Shown here piece after piece: positions 53,650 through 62,425 of a stretch of 64,000 nt of DNA. A model generated the notes under the pieces. It did no database searches. It was not told where the DNA came from and worked only from the letters and a program-made list of their open reading frames with translations. Origin of the DNA: Gymnodinialimonas ceratoperidinii (lineage in GTDB: Bacteria > Pseudomonadota > Alphaproteobacteria > Rhodobacterales > Rhodobacteraceae); the NCBI RefSeq assembly GCF_019297855.1, contig NZ_CP079194.1, positions 3,211,501 through 3,275,500 on the forward strand, written 5' to 3'. Each line of letters begins with the position of its first letter. Position 1 is the stretch's first letter. Position numbers and translations under genes: made by a program.

Positions 53650-56160
53650 TCAGAACCCCGGCGCGTTGACCCGGATCGTGGTGTTCGTGGGATCGTAGGG
53701 GCTGTCCTCCACCACCTCCGCGTCGAAGAGCTGCCGGAACATGCGCACCTGCAGCTTCGTGCCCACCTCGGCCAGGTCCGGGCGCACGTAGCCCATGCCG
53801 ATCTGCTTGCCGAAGGCCACCGAGTAGCCGCCGGAGGTCAGGCGACCGATCTTCTCCCCGTCCAGCACCAGCGCCTCGCGGCCCCAGGGGTCGGCATCCG
53901 CCGGCCCGTCGATCAGAACCGTCACGCATTTCGAGCGGATGCCCTTCTCCAGCATCGCTTCCTTGCCGTGGAAGTCCTTCTCGAGGTCCACGAAACGGTC
54001 CAGCCCGGCCTCCAGCGGGGTTGCGTCGCGGCCCAACTCGGTGCCGAAGGCGCGGTAGCTCTTCTCCTGCCGTAGCCAGTTTTGCGCCCGCGCGCCGACC
54101 AGCTTCAGCCCGTGCTTTTCGCCCGCTTCCATCAGCTGGTCGAAGAGGTAGTTCTGCATCTCCATCGGGTGATGCAGCTCCCACCCCAACTCGCCGGTAT
54201 AGGCCACGCGGATCGCGTTCACGGGGCACATCTTCAGCTCCAGCTTGCGGGCCGAAAGCCAGGGGAAGCGCTTGTTCGACAGGACACTTGCGGGATCGGC
54301 ATCGCGCACCAGCTCCTGCAGCACATCGCGTGACTTCGGGCCCGCAATGGCAAAGACGCCGTGCTGGCCCGTGCAATCGTCCAGCCACATCGGCCCGAAA
54401 CGATCCACGTTGTCATTGATCGCCTGTGCGAGGAAATCGCTGTCATAGAGCTGCCAGGCCCCGGCGCTGACGAGGTAGAAGCTATCCTCGGAAAGCCGCA
54501 CGATGGTGTATTCCGTGCGCGTCGTGCCGGCCGCCGTCAGCGCGTAGGTCAGGTTGATCCGGCCCACCTTGGGCAGCTTGTTGGTGGTGAACCAGTCAAG
54601 GAACGCCGCCGCCCCCGGCCCGCGCAATTTGTGCTTGGTGAAGGCGGTGGCGTCGATGAGGCCCACGCCGTTGCGGATCGCCTCGGCCTCGGCCTTGGCG
54701 TAGTCCCACCACGCGCCGCACCGGAAGCTGCGGGCCTCAGCGTCGAAGTTCGATGGCGCATCGAGCGGGCCGAAGTAGTTGGGCCGTTCCCACCCGTTGA
54801 CACAGCCGAACTGCGCGCCGCGCGCCTTCATCCGGTCATAGGATGGCGCCGTCTTCAGGGGACGGCAGGCGGGGCGTTCTTCATCGGGGTGATGCAGGAT
54901 GTAGACGTGGTCGTAGCATTCCTCGTTCTTGCGCGCGGCGTATTCCGTCGTCATCCAGTCGCCGTAGCGGCGCGGATCGAGCGAGGCCATGTCGATCTCG
55001 GCCTCGCCGTCGACCATCATCTGCGCGAGGTAATAGCCGGTGCCGCCCGCCGCGGTGATCCCGAAGGAGAAGCCCTCGGCCAGCCACATGTTCTTCATCC
55101 GCGGCGCGGGGCCGACCAGCGGGTTGCCGTCCGGCGTGTAGCAGATCGGTCCGTTGAAATCGTCCTTCAGCCCGCTCTCCTCGCAGGAGGGAATGCGGTG
55201 GATCATCGCCATGTATTGCTCTTCGATCCGGTCGAGGGCGAGCGGGAAGAGGTCGGCGCGGAAGCTGTCGGGCACGCCGTACTCGAACCGCGCGGGCGCG
55301 TTCTTCTCGTAGACGCCGAGAATCCAGCCGCCGCGCTCCTCGCGCACGTAGCTCTGGGCGTCCGCGTCGCGGATCACCGGATGCTCGGGGTTGCCCTCGC
55401 CGCGCCAGGAGACGAGCGCGGGGTCCTGATCCATGACGATGAACTGGTGCTCCACCGGGATCGCGGGGATCTTGATGCCAAGCATCTGCGCGGTGCGTTG
55501 CGCGTGGTTGCCGCTGGCGGTGACGACATGCTCGGCGGTGATGACGATCTGCTCGTCCGAAGGCACGAGGTTGCCGCCCTTCTCCACCATCTTCGTGCAG
55601 GTGACTTCCCATGCGGTGCCGTTCCAGTGGAAGGCATCGGCCTGCCATTTGCGCACGATCTCCACGCCGCGCTGACGCGCGCCCTTGGCCATCGCCATGG
55701 TCACGTCGGCGGGATTAATGTAGCCGTCCGTCGCGTGGTAAAGCGCGCCCTTGAGGTCCTCGGTCCGGATCAGCGGCCAGCGCTCCTTGATCTCTTCGGG
55801 CGTCAGAAACTCAAAAGGCACGCCCACCGTCTCGGCGGTGGAGGCGTAGAGCATGTATTCGTCCATGCGCTCGTCGGTCTGCGCCATGCGCAGGTTGCCC
55901 ACCACGGCGAAACCCGCGTTCAGGCCAGTCTCGGCCTCAAGCTCCTTGTAGAACTTGACCGAGTAGTCATGGATGTGGGTCGTGGCGAAGCTCATGTTGA
56001 ACAGTGGCAGCAGGCCCGCCGCGTGCCAGGTGGAGCCGCTCGTCAGCTCGTCACGCTCCAGCAGAACCACATCGTCCCACCCCGCCTTGGCGAGGTGATA
56101 GGCGATCGAGGTGCCCACGGCGCCGCCGCCAACGACAAGGGCTTTCACATTGGTTTTCAT
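53650..56160 (-). CDS. FAD-dependent dimethylglycine/sarcosine dehydrogenase-like protein with GcvT domain
   Basis: 836 residues from MKTNVKALVVGGGAVGTSIA; the frame stays open upstream without family similarity. An N-terminal DAO-type FAD domain (VVGGGAVGTSIAYHLAKAGW, TSGSTWHAAGLLPLF, with the covalent-flavin-type His in STWHAAG) is followed by an FAO_M linker and a C-terminal GcvT aminomethyltransferase domain that binds tetrahydrofolate (about residues 440-836, ending NTTIRVNAPGF). The family demethylates dimethylglycine or sarcosine and passes the one-carbon unit to folate. The exact N-methyl substrate (glycine betaine breakdown products are likely in marine roseobacters) is inference. 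Monocistronic. Confidence 0.88.
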   Translation of the reverse strand: MKTNVKALVVGGGAVGTSIAYHLAKAGWDDVVLLERDELTSGSTWHAAGLLPLFNMSFATTHIHDYSVKFYKELEAETGLNAGFAVVGNLRMAQTDERMDEYMLYASTAETVGVPFEFLTPEEIKERWPLIRTEDLKGALYHATDGYINPADVTMAMAKGARQRGVEIVRKWQADAFHWNGTAWEVTCTKMVEKGGNLVPSDEQIVITAEHVVTASGNHAQRTAQMLGIKIPAIPVEHQFIVMDQDPALVSWRGEGNPEHPVIRDADAQSYVREERGGWILGVYEKNAPARFEYGVPDSFRADLFPLALDRIEEQYMAMIHRIPSCEESGLKDDFNGPICYTPDGNPLVGPAPRMKNMWLAEGFSFGITAAGGTGYYLAQMMVDGEAEIDMASLDPRRYGDWMTTEYAARKNEECYDHVYILHHPDEERPACRPLKTAPSYDRMKARGAQFGCVNGWERPNYFGPLDAPSNFDAEARSFRCGAWWDYAKAEAEAIRNGVGLIDATAFTKHKLRGPGAAAFLDWFTTNKLPKVGRINLTYALTAAGTTRTEYTIVRLSEDSFYLVSAGAWQLYDSDFLAQAINDNVDRFGPMWLDDCTGQHGVFAIAGPKSRDVLQELVRDADPASVLSNKRFPWLSARKLELKMCPVNAIRVAYTGELGWELHHPMEMQNYLFDQLMEAGEKHGLKLVGARAQNWLRQEKSYRAFGTELGRDATPLEAGLDRFVDLEKDFHGKEAMLEKGIRSKCVTVLIDGPADADPWGREALVLDGEKIGRLTSGGYSVAFGKQIGMGYVRPDLAEVGTKLQVRMFRQLFDAEVVEDSPYDPTNTTIRVNAPGF

Positions 56161-56488
56161 GGGGCGCGCTCCGGCTGAGATATCTTTCGGCCCATACCTG
56201 CCCGAACGCGCGCAAAAACGCCTCGCCCATCCGACCCAAAGCCGCAGAAAAGCGACATGGGCGCGCGACAGGCGTCGCATCGGGGGTCTGGCGCAGGGGG
56301 GATTCGGCATCGGTCCATCGCGCGCGCGGTGCATCTCGCGCCGTTTCGCGGCCCTTTCATCGCAGCCTTAACCCTAATCTCCGCGCGTTAAGCATTTGTT
56401 AAACAGATTCACGCTGTTGTAGGGGCAGCGCCGGTCAACCCTCCCGATCCGCGCCAGATCCGAGTTCCTTCGGCCAAGGGGTTTTCCC
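56161..56488. other. Intergenic region ahead of the pseudaminic acid operon
   Basis: 328 bases between divergent genes. Its right half (56370-56430) is AT-rich, with TTAACC, GTTAAGC and TGTTAAAC motifs where the promoter of the plus-strand operon should be. The left half is GC-rich and would hold the leader of the GcvT-type gene. No clear -35/-10 pair and no RNA gene can be named. Confidence 0.45.
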
Positions 56489-56791
56489 ATGTGCGGCTTA
56501 GTCTTCGCGCTCACATCTGACACGATCCTTCGCATGATCGAGCGGCCGCGTGTTCTGGACCTCATGGGTGACCCCGGCAACCCCGTCTCTCAGGGCGGGC
56601 TGGTCGACCGCGAGGCCTACCTCAAGCTCTTCACCGCCTTTTGTGATCACGACGCGCGCGTCCGGTTCAAGGGCGTCTTCGCGCCGTTCTCCTTGTCGCT
56701 CTGGCTCGCCGATTGGCAGGCCCGCGCCGCGTCGCCGCCCCCCTCCGCGCCCGGCGCTCAACTGACCTCTGGAACCTATGCATATGCTTGA
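56489..56791 (+). CDS. Hypothetical small protein heading the pseudaminic acid operon
   Basis: 100 residues, MCGLVFALTSDTILRMIERP then MGDPGNPVSQGGLVDREAYL and FKGVFAPFSLSLWLADWQAR. Codon use has the strong third-position GC of its neighbours, so I take it as real despite the lack of a known domain. No signal peptide. Its end overlaps the pseB start by 14 bases, indicating coupled translation and suggesting a role in the sugar or surface-glycan pathway (inference only). Confidence 0.55.
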   Translation: MCGLVFALTSDTILRMIERPRVLDLMGDPGNPVSQGGLVDREAYLKLFTAFCDHDARVRFKGVFAPFSLSLWLADWQARAASPPPSAPGAQLTSGTYAYA

Positions 56792-57782
56792 AAACAGCAC
56801 CATCCTCGTGACCGGCGGCACCGGCTCCTTCGGCAATACCTTCGTGCCGATGACGCTGGAGCGGCACAACCCTGCGAAGATCATCGTCTTGTCGCGCGAT
56901 GAGATGAAGCAGTGGGACATGGCCAAGCGGTTCCGGAACGAACCGCGCGTCCGCTTCTTCATCGGCGATGTCCGCGATCGCGACCGGCTCTACCGCGCGT
57001 TGGATGGGGTGGATTACGTGGTCCACGCGGCGGCGACGAAGATCGTGCCCACGGCCGAGTACAATCCCTTTGAATGTGTGAAGACCAACGTCAACGGCGC
57101 GATGAACCTGATCGATGCCTGCATCGACAAGGGTGTGAAACGGATCGTCGCGCTGTCGACCGACAAGGCCTCGAGCCCGGTCAATCTCTACGGCGCCACG
57201 AAACTCGCGTCCGACAAGCTCTTTGTCGCGGGCAACGCCTATTCCGGCGAGCATGACACCCGGTTCGCGGTGGTGCGTTACGGCAACGTGATGGGCTCGC
57301 GCGGGTCCGTCATCCCGTTCTTCCGCTCGATCCGCGAGTCCGGTGTCCTGCCGATCACCGACCCCCGCATGACCCGCTTCATGATCACGCTCGAGCAGGG
57401 GGTCGAGCTGGTTTGGCATGCCTTCAACGACATGGAAGGGGGCGAGATTTACGTCCGGAAGATCCCTTCCATGGCAATTGGTGACATCGCGACCGCCGTC
57501 GCGCCCGATGCCAAGCAGGACACCATCGGCATCCGTCCGGGCGAAAAGCTCCACGAGCAGATGATCAGCCCCGAAGATGCGCCGCATACCTTCGAATATG
57601 AGGATCACTTCAAGATCCTCCCGAGTATCAACAATTGGGCGGCCAGCCCGTCCCGCATCAAGAACGGACGCCCGGTGCCGGAGGGGTTTCTTTACTCCAG
57701 TGACACCAACCCCGACTGGATGTCGCCCGCTGAACTGGCCGCATGGATCGACGCGAACGAGCATAAGATCGGAGCCGTTTGA
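56778..57782 (+). CDS. pseB: UDP-N-acetylglucosamine 4,6-dehydratase (inverting) PseB
   Basis: 334 residues (ATG 56784 is an alternative start). NAD-binding motif TILVTGGTGSFGNTFVPM, catalytic Asp-Lys-Tyr region STDKASSPVNLYGATKL, and the C-terminal SPEDAPHTFEYEDHFKILPS are diagnostic of PseB/FlaA1 enzymes. It makes UDP-4-keto-6-deoxy-L-IdoNAc (5-inverting), the first step to pseudaminic acid. It is followed by pseC with a one-base stop/start overlap. Confidence 0.95.
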   Translation: MHMLENSTILVTGGTGSFGNTFVPMTLERHNPAKIIVLSRDEMKQWDMAKRFRNEPRVRFFIGDVRDRDRLYRALDGVDYVVHAAATKIVPTAEYNPFECVKTNVNGAMNLIDACIDKGVKRIVALSTDKASSPVNLYGATKLASDKLFVAGNAYSGEHDTRFAVVRYGNVMGSRGSVIPFFRSIRESGVLPITDPRMTRFMITLEQGVELVWHAFNDMEGGEIYVRKIPSMAIGDIATAVAPDAKQDTIGIRPGEKLHEQMISPEDAPHTFEYEDHFKILPSINNWAASPSRIKNGRPVPEGFLYSSDTNPDWMSPAELAAWIDANEHKIGAV

Positions 57783-58933
57783 TGATCCCTTACGGCAGGC
57801 AGGACATCACGCAGGAGGATATCGCCGCAGTGCACGCGGTGCTCACCTCCGATTTCCTGACGCAGGGCCCGCAAGTCCCGGCGTTCGAGGCAGCCCTCGC
57901 CAACCATGTCGGCGCGCCATACGGGGTTGCGGTCAATTCCGCGACTTCAGCGCTGCATATCGCCTGCCTTGCGCTTGGACTTGGTCCGGGGGATCGGCTC
58001 TGGACCTCTCCGATCACTTTCGTCGCCTCGGCCAACGCCGCGCTCTATTGCGGGGCAGAGGTCGATTTCGTCGATATCGACGCGAATACCCTCAACATCT
58101 GCCCCGACACGCTGGCCGACAAGCTGGCCCGCGCCGAGCGCGAGGGGCGGTTGCCGAAGATCGTCATGCCGGTCGATATGGCCGGGCGGCCCTGCGACAT
58201 GGCCGCAATCCGGACGCTGGCGGACCGATACGGTTTCAAGATCATCGAGGATGCCAGCCACGCAATCGGCGCGCGCTATCAAGGGGAATTTGTCGGCGGT
58301 CACGGGCTGGCGGATATCACCGTTTTCAGCTTCCATCCGGTCAAGATCATCACCACCGCAGAGGGCGGCATGGCCGTCACCCACGATGCGGCGCTGGCCC
58401 ACGCCATGGAGGGCTTGCAGTCCCACGGCATCACCCGCGACCCTGCCCTGATGGAGGGTGAGTGCGAGGGGCCGTGGTATTACCAGCAGATCGCGCTCGG
58501 CTTCAATTACCGCATCACCGAGCTGCAGGCCGCCCTCGGCGTGACCCAGTTGCAGCGGCTTGACCGCTACGTTGCCGCGCGGGCGGCGCGGGCCGAACGT
58601 TACGATGCAGCGCTCGCCGACCTGCCGTTTGACCGACCGGCGCCCCTGCGTGACGCGGCCTCCTCCTGGCATCTCTATATCCTACGCCTGCACGACGCGG
58701 CCCGGCGAAAGGCGGTGTTCGAAGGCCTGCGCCGCGCGGGCATCGGCGTCAACGTTCACTACATTCCGGTGCATCTGCAGCCGCATTACCGCAAGCGCGG
58801 GTTCGCGCCCGGAGACTTCCCGAAGGCCGAGGATTATTACACTCGCGCCATCTCCATACCGCTTTTCGCCGCGATGACCGACGCACAGCAGGACGCTGTC
58901 ATCACGGCCGTGAAGTCGGAGGTCGCACGATGA
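57782..58933 (+). CDS. pseC: UDP-4-amino-4,6-dideoxy-N-acetyl-beta-L-altrosamine transaminase PseC
   Basis: 383 residues from MIPYGRQDITQEDIAAVHAV; the start overlaps the pseB stop by one base. DegT/DnrJ/EryC1 fold with PLP lysine K188 in FSFHPVKIITTAEGG, the SAT motif VNSATSALHIACLAL, and MPVDMAGRPCDMAAI. The enzyme transfers amino from glutamate to the PseB product. Overlaps the next gene by ATGA. Confidence 0.95.
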   Translation: MIPYGRQDITQEDIAAVHAVLTSDFLTQGPQVPAFEAALANHVGAPYGVAVNSATSALHIACLALGLGPGDRLWTSPITFVASANAALYCGAEVDFVDIDANTLNICPDTLADKLARAEREGRLPKIVMPVDMAGRPCDMAAIRTLADRYGFKIIEDASHAIGARYQGEFVGGHGLADITVFSFHPVKIITTAEGGMAVTHDAALAHAMEGLQSHGITRDPALMEGECEGPWYYQQIALGFNYRITELQAALGVTQLQRLDRYVAARAARAERYDAALADLPFDRPAPLRDAASSWHLYILRLHDAARRKAVFEGLRRAGIGVNVHYIPVHLQPHYRKRGFAPGDFPKAEDYYTRAISIPLFAAMTDAQQDAVITAVKSEVAR

Positions 58934-60654
58934 ACCTCTGCGTTATCCCGGCCCGCGGTGGCTCCAAGCGGATCCCCCGCAAGAACGTCCGGCCCTTCTG
59001 CGGCAAGCCGATGATTGGCTGGTCGATCGAGGCCGCGCAGGCCTCTGGTCTGTTCCAGCATGTCATCGTCTCCACCGACGACCCCGAAATTGCAGAGGTC
59101 GCGCGGGCGGCCGGGGCAGAGGTGCCGTTCACGCGCCCCGCAAATCTCTCCGATGACAGTACGGCAACGGTCCCGGTCATCATCCATGCCCTCGCCGAGG
59201 CTGAAGCGCTCTGGGGGCCGCAAAGCCACGTCTGTTGCCTCTATGCCACCGCGCCGTTCGTGCGCCCCGAGGACATGCGTGCCGCCCGCGGGCTTCTCGA
59301 CACGACCGGGGCCGATTACGCCTTCCCGGTCACGACCTTCCCCTTCCCCGTCCAACGCGGGGTGCGCCTGCGCCCGGACGGACGGCTGGAGATGCTGCAG
59401 CCCGAACACGCCCTCACCCGCAGTCAGGATCTGGAAGAGGCCTACCACGACACCGGGCAATTCTACTGGGGCCGTCGCGAGGCCTGGCGCGCCGGCAAGC
59501 CCCTGATGGGCCCCGACGCCGTGCCGCTGATCATCCCTCGCCACCGCGCGCAAGATATCGACACGCCCGAGGATTGGGACCGGGCAGAGCAGATGTTCAC
59601 CTTGCTGCGGCAACCCTGCCGAAAACTCGTGATCCGGGCCGATGCGGGCCTTGATGTGGGCGCGGGCCACGTGATGCGCTGCCTTGCCTTGGCAGAAGAG
59701 CTGGACGGCGAGGCCAATTTCGTCTGTCGACGAGAGGCGGGTCACCTTGGTGAGCTGATCGCCGCGCGGGGCCACCGCGTGCAGTATCTCGATCCGACCA
59801 TACCCGTCGCTGATGACGCCCAGGCAACCGCGCGCCACGCCGCGGATGCTGAACTGGTGATCGTGGATCACTACGGGTTGGATGCGAAATGGGAGCGGGA
59901 AATGCCCTGCCCCGTCGTGGCGATCGACGATTGCGCCAACCGTCCCCACGAATGTGACATCCTGCTGGATCAGAACCTCGGCCGCCGCGCAGAGGATTAC
60001 GACAGCCTTCTGCCAGATCAATGTCAGCGGCTGATCGGGCCTGATTATGCTCTCCTGCGCCCCGAGTTCGCCCGTCACCGTGCCGAAAGCCTCGCACGGC
60101 GGGCGAGAATGGAAGGAGGGGTGGCGCGGCTGCAGATCTCCCTCGGCGGGGGTGACATGGGTTGCGCGCTGCGCGCGGTGCTGCGCGTGCTGGCGAAGCT
60201 GCCGAGGGTCGAGAGGTTGCGCGTCGAGGTGATCCTCGGCGCCGCTGCCACCGGCAGCACGGATATCGCCGCCGCGGCGGGCGAACTGCCCTGCCCGGTG
60301 GAGGTCGTTACCGCCGTCGACGACATGGCCGCGCGAATGGCGCAGGCGGACCTGGCGATTGGCGCGGGCGGCAGCTCCTCCTGGGAGCGATGCACCCTCG
60401 GCTTGCCGACGATCTGCCTGCCGCTCGCCGCCAACCAGGCCGGGGCCGCGGCGGCGCTGGCGGAGGCCGGGGCGGCCCGGACGGTCGCGCCGGGGGACGA
60501 TGCGGCGCTCGGCCATGCCCTCGGGGAACTGCTCGGGGATGCCGGGAAGCTGCGGGCGATGTCCGCCGCCGCGGCGGCCATCTGCAACGGGGCGGGCCGC
60601 GAGCGGGTCGCGGCGGCGATCACCGACACCCTGAGCTGGAGCACCGCGCCATGA
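58930..60654 (+). CDS. Fused PseF-PseG: CMP-pseudaminic acid synthetase plus UDP-sugar hydrolase
   Basis: 574 residues combining two enzymes that are normally separate. Residues 1 to about 232 are a CMP-sugar nucleotidyltransferase (MNLCVIPARGGSKRIPRKNV, HVCCLYATAPFVRPEDMRAA, DTGQFYWGRREAW), the PseF part. Residues about 236-574 are the PseG hydrolase: DAGLDVGAGHVMRCLALAEE with the family's catalytic His at 247, VIVDHYGLDAKWERE, LLDQNLGRR and the GGSSSWERCTLGLPTICL ligand loop. PseG releases UDP from the 2,4-diamino sugar; PseF later activates pseudaminic acid with CMP. Both halves look intact. A gene symbol pair pseF-pseG applies. Confidence 0.92.
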   Translation: MNLCVIPARGGSKRIPRKNVRPFCGKPMIGWSIEAAQASGLFQHVIVSTDDPEIAEVARAAGAEVPFTRPANLSDDSTATVPVIIHALAEAEALWGPQSHVCCLYATAPFVRPEDMRAARGLLDTTGADYAFPVTTFPFPVQRGVRLRPDGRLEMLQPEHALTRSQDLEEAYHDTGQFYWGRREAWRAGKPLMGPDAVPLIIPRHRAQDIDTPEDWDRAEQMFTLLRQPCRKLVIRADAGLDVGAGHVMRCLALAEELDGEANFVCRREAGHLGELIAARGHRVQYLDPTIPVADDAQATARHAADAELVIVDHYGLDAKWEREMPCPVVAIDDCANRPHECDILLDQNLGRRAEDYDSLLPDQCQRLIGPDYALLRPEFARHRAESLARRARMEGGVARLQISLGGGDMGCALRAVLRVLAKLPRVERLRVEVILGAAATGSTDIAAAAGELPCPVEVVTAVDDMAARMAQADLAIGAGGSSSWERCTLGLPTICLPLAANQAGAAAALAEAGAARTVAPGDDAALGHALGELLGDAGKLRAMSAAAAAICNGAGRERVAAAITDTLSWSTAP

Positions 60655-61361
60655 CCGTCGCCCGCACCGCCACCTCCGCGTCCCCGGCGTCCCCATGGCC
60701 CGACCGGCGGCGCATTGCCGTCGTCACCGACCCGCCGGACGGCTGGTTCGCGCCCCACGCGGAGGCGCTCACCCACCGCCTGCGCGCCCGGGGTCACGAC
60801 GCGTGCTCCGTCTCCCGGCAGGAAGAGGTCCCCGCCGGCGACATCGCCTTCTACCTCAGTTGCACCCGGTTGACGCCGCCCGGGCTGCTGGCGCGCAACC
60901 GGTGGAACCTCGTCGTTCACGCCAGCGCCCTGCCGCGGGGCCGGGGCTTTTCGCCGCTCGCCTGGCAGGTGCTGGAGGGCCGCAACGATATACCGCTCAC
61001 CATGATCACCATGGCTAGGGAAGCGGACGCGGGCGACATCGTGATGCAGCGCCATCTGCGCTTTCGCGGACACGAGCTCAACGATGAGATGCGCGCGCGC
61101 ATGGGGGCGGAGATCACCGGGATGTGCTTCGAACTCGCCACCGCCCCGGCGCCCCCGGTCGTGCGGCCACAGGAGGGCGAGCCCAGTCACTACCCGCGCC
61201 GCCGCCCCGCCGACAGCCGCCTCGACCCCCATCGCACGCTGGCCGATCAATTCGACCTGCTGCGCACCGTCGACAACGACCGATACCCGGCCTTCTTCGA
61301 CCTTCGCGGCCACCGCTACGTGCTGAAGATCCACCGGCAACACGAAGGGGAGGAGGGCTAG
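60651..61361 (+). CDS. Formyltransferase-like protein at the pseH position
   Basis: 236 residues from the ATG overlapping the pseFG stop. The core WNLVVHASALPRGRGFSPLA and MITMAREADAGDIVMQRHLR follows the methionyl-tRNA formyltransferase fold. His90 and Asp126 are 36 residues apart, exactly as the catalytic His and Asp of Fmt. The Asn two residues before the His in Fmt is Val88 here, and an Asn lies at 86. No PseH-type GNAT acetyltransferase gene is visible, so this protein may add the 4-N-acyl (formyl) group instead, giving a 7-N-formyl pseudaminic acid. Function is inference from fold and position. Confidence 0.75.
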   Translation: MTVARTATSASPASPWPDRRRIAVVTDPPDGWFAPHAEALTHRLRARGHDACSVSRQEEVPAGDIAFYLSCTRLTPPGLLARNRWNLVVHASALPRGRGFSPLAWQVLEGRNDIPLTMITMAREADAGDIVMQRHLRFRGHELNDEMRARMGAEITGMCFELATAPAPPVVRPQEGEPSHYPRRRPADSRLDPHRTLADQFDLLRTVDNDRYPAFFDLRGHRYVLKIHRQHEGEEG

Positions 61362-62420
61362 ATGCACGGCAGCTTCCCCGAAATCACCATCGCCGGTCGC
61401 CGGATCGGGGCGGATCACCCGCCGTATGTGATCTGCGAGCTTTCGGGCAATCACAAGGGCTCTCTCGACCGGGCGCTTGCGATGATCGAGGCCGCCGCCG
61501 CCACCGGTTGCGCCGCGATCAAGCTGCAGACCTACACCGCCGACACGATCACCATGAACCACGACGGGCCGGAGTTCCGGATCGACGGCGGGTTGTGGGA
61601 CGGGCGCAATCTTTACGATCTCTACAAGGAAGCGCAGACGCCGTTCGAGTGGCACGAGGCGATGTTCGCGCGGGCCGCCGGTCTGGGCGTGACGCTGTTC
61701 TCCACCCCCTTCGATGAAAGCGCGGCCGACCTTCTGGAAGACCTCGGGGCGCCGGCCTACAAGATTGCCTCCTTCGAGGCCGTGCATCTGCCGCTGATCG
61801 CCCATGTCGCGCGCAAGGGGAAGCCGATGCTCATCTCCACCGGTCTCGCCAATCTCTCGGAGATCGACGCCGCCGTGCGGACCGCGCGGGACAACGGCTG
61901 CAACGATCTCGTGCTGCTTCATTGCATCAGCTCCTATCCGGCACCGTCGGACCAATCGAACCTCCGGACGATGCCCCATCTGGCCGAGGCCTTCGGCGCC
62001 GTGTCGGGCCTCTCGGATCATACGCTCGGCTCCGCGACGTCCGTGGCCGCCGTGGCCCTTGGCGGTGCGGTGATCGAGAAGCATTTCACCCTGAGCCGCG
62101 CCGACGGCGGGCCGGATGCGGCCTTCAGCCTCGAACCTGCGGAATTTCGTCGCCTTTGCGAGGATTGCCACGACGCGTGGCTGTCCCTCGGGCGGGTCGA
62201 CTACACTCGAAAATCAGCCGAGGCCGGTGCCGCGACCTTCCGCCGTTCGATCTATGCCGTGCGTGACATTGCGGCGGGAGAGGCCTTCACCCCGGACAAT
62301 CTCCGCGTCATCCGCCCCGGCAATGGCCTGCCGCCCCGCCACTATGACCGCGTCATCGGCTGCCAAGCCAGCCGCGCCATCGCACGCGGCACGGCGCTCT
62401 GCTGGACGATGGTGGGCTGA
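61362..62420 (+). CDS. pseI: Pseudaminic acid synthase PseI
   Basis: 352 residues, starting the base after the formyltransferase stop. NeuB-like TIM barrel (YVICELSGNHKGSLDRALAM, AAIKLQTYTADTITMNHDGP, FSTPFDESAADLLEDLGAP, GLSDHTLGSATSVAAVALGG, VIEKHFTLSRADGGPDAAFS) plus a C-terminal SAF antifreeze-like domain (FRRSIYAVRDIAAGEAFTPD). It condenses phosphoenolpyruvate with the 2,4-diacylamino-2,4,6-trideoxy-L-altrose. The KLQTYTADT and SGNHKG motifs favour PseI over NeuB. Confidence 0.94.
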   Translation: MHGSFPEITIAGRRIGADHPPYVICELSGNHKGSLDRALAMIEAAAATGCAAIKLQTYTADTITMNHDGPEFRIDGGLWDGRNLYDLYKEAQTPFEWHEAMFARAAGLGVTLFSTPFDESAADLLEDLGAPAYKIASFEAVHLPLIAHVARKGKPMLISTGLANLSEIDAAVRTARDNGCNDLVLLHCISSYPAPSDQSNLRTMPHLAEAFGAVSGLSDHTLGSATSVAAVALGGAVIEKHFTLSRADGGPDAAFSLEPAEFRRLCEDCHDAWLSLGRVDYTRKSAEAGAATFRRSIYAVRDIAAGEAFTPDNLRVIRPGNGLPPRHYDRVIGCQASRAIARGTALCWTMVG

Positions 62421-62425
62421 TCGGG

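Noticed and set aside
54361..56178. Plus-strand open frame of about 600 codons opposite the FAD-GcvT gene
   Set aside because: Antisense shadow; the minus-strand gene carries complete FAD and GcvT motifs.
56378..56425. TTAA-rich stretch as an origin or integration site
   Set aside because: Only short AT motifs consistent with a promoter are seen; there are no repeats, integrase gene or tRNA.
60075..62171. Long minus-strand open frame (about 700 codons) opposite the pse genes
   Set aside because: Antisense to pseFG, the formyltransferase gene and pseI, all with family motifs; composition is that of a shadow frame.
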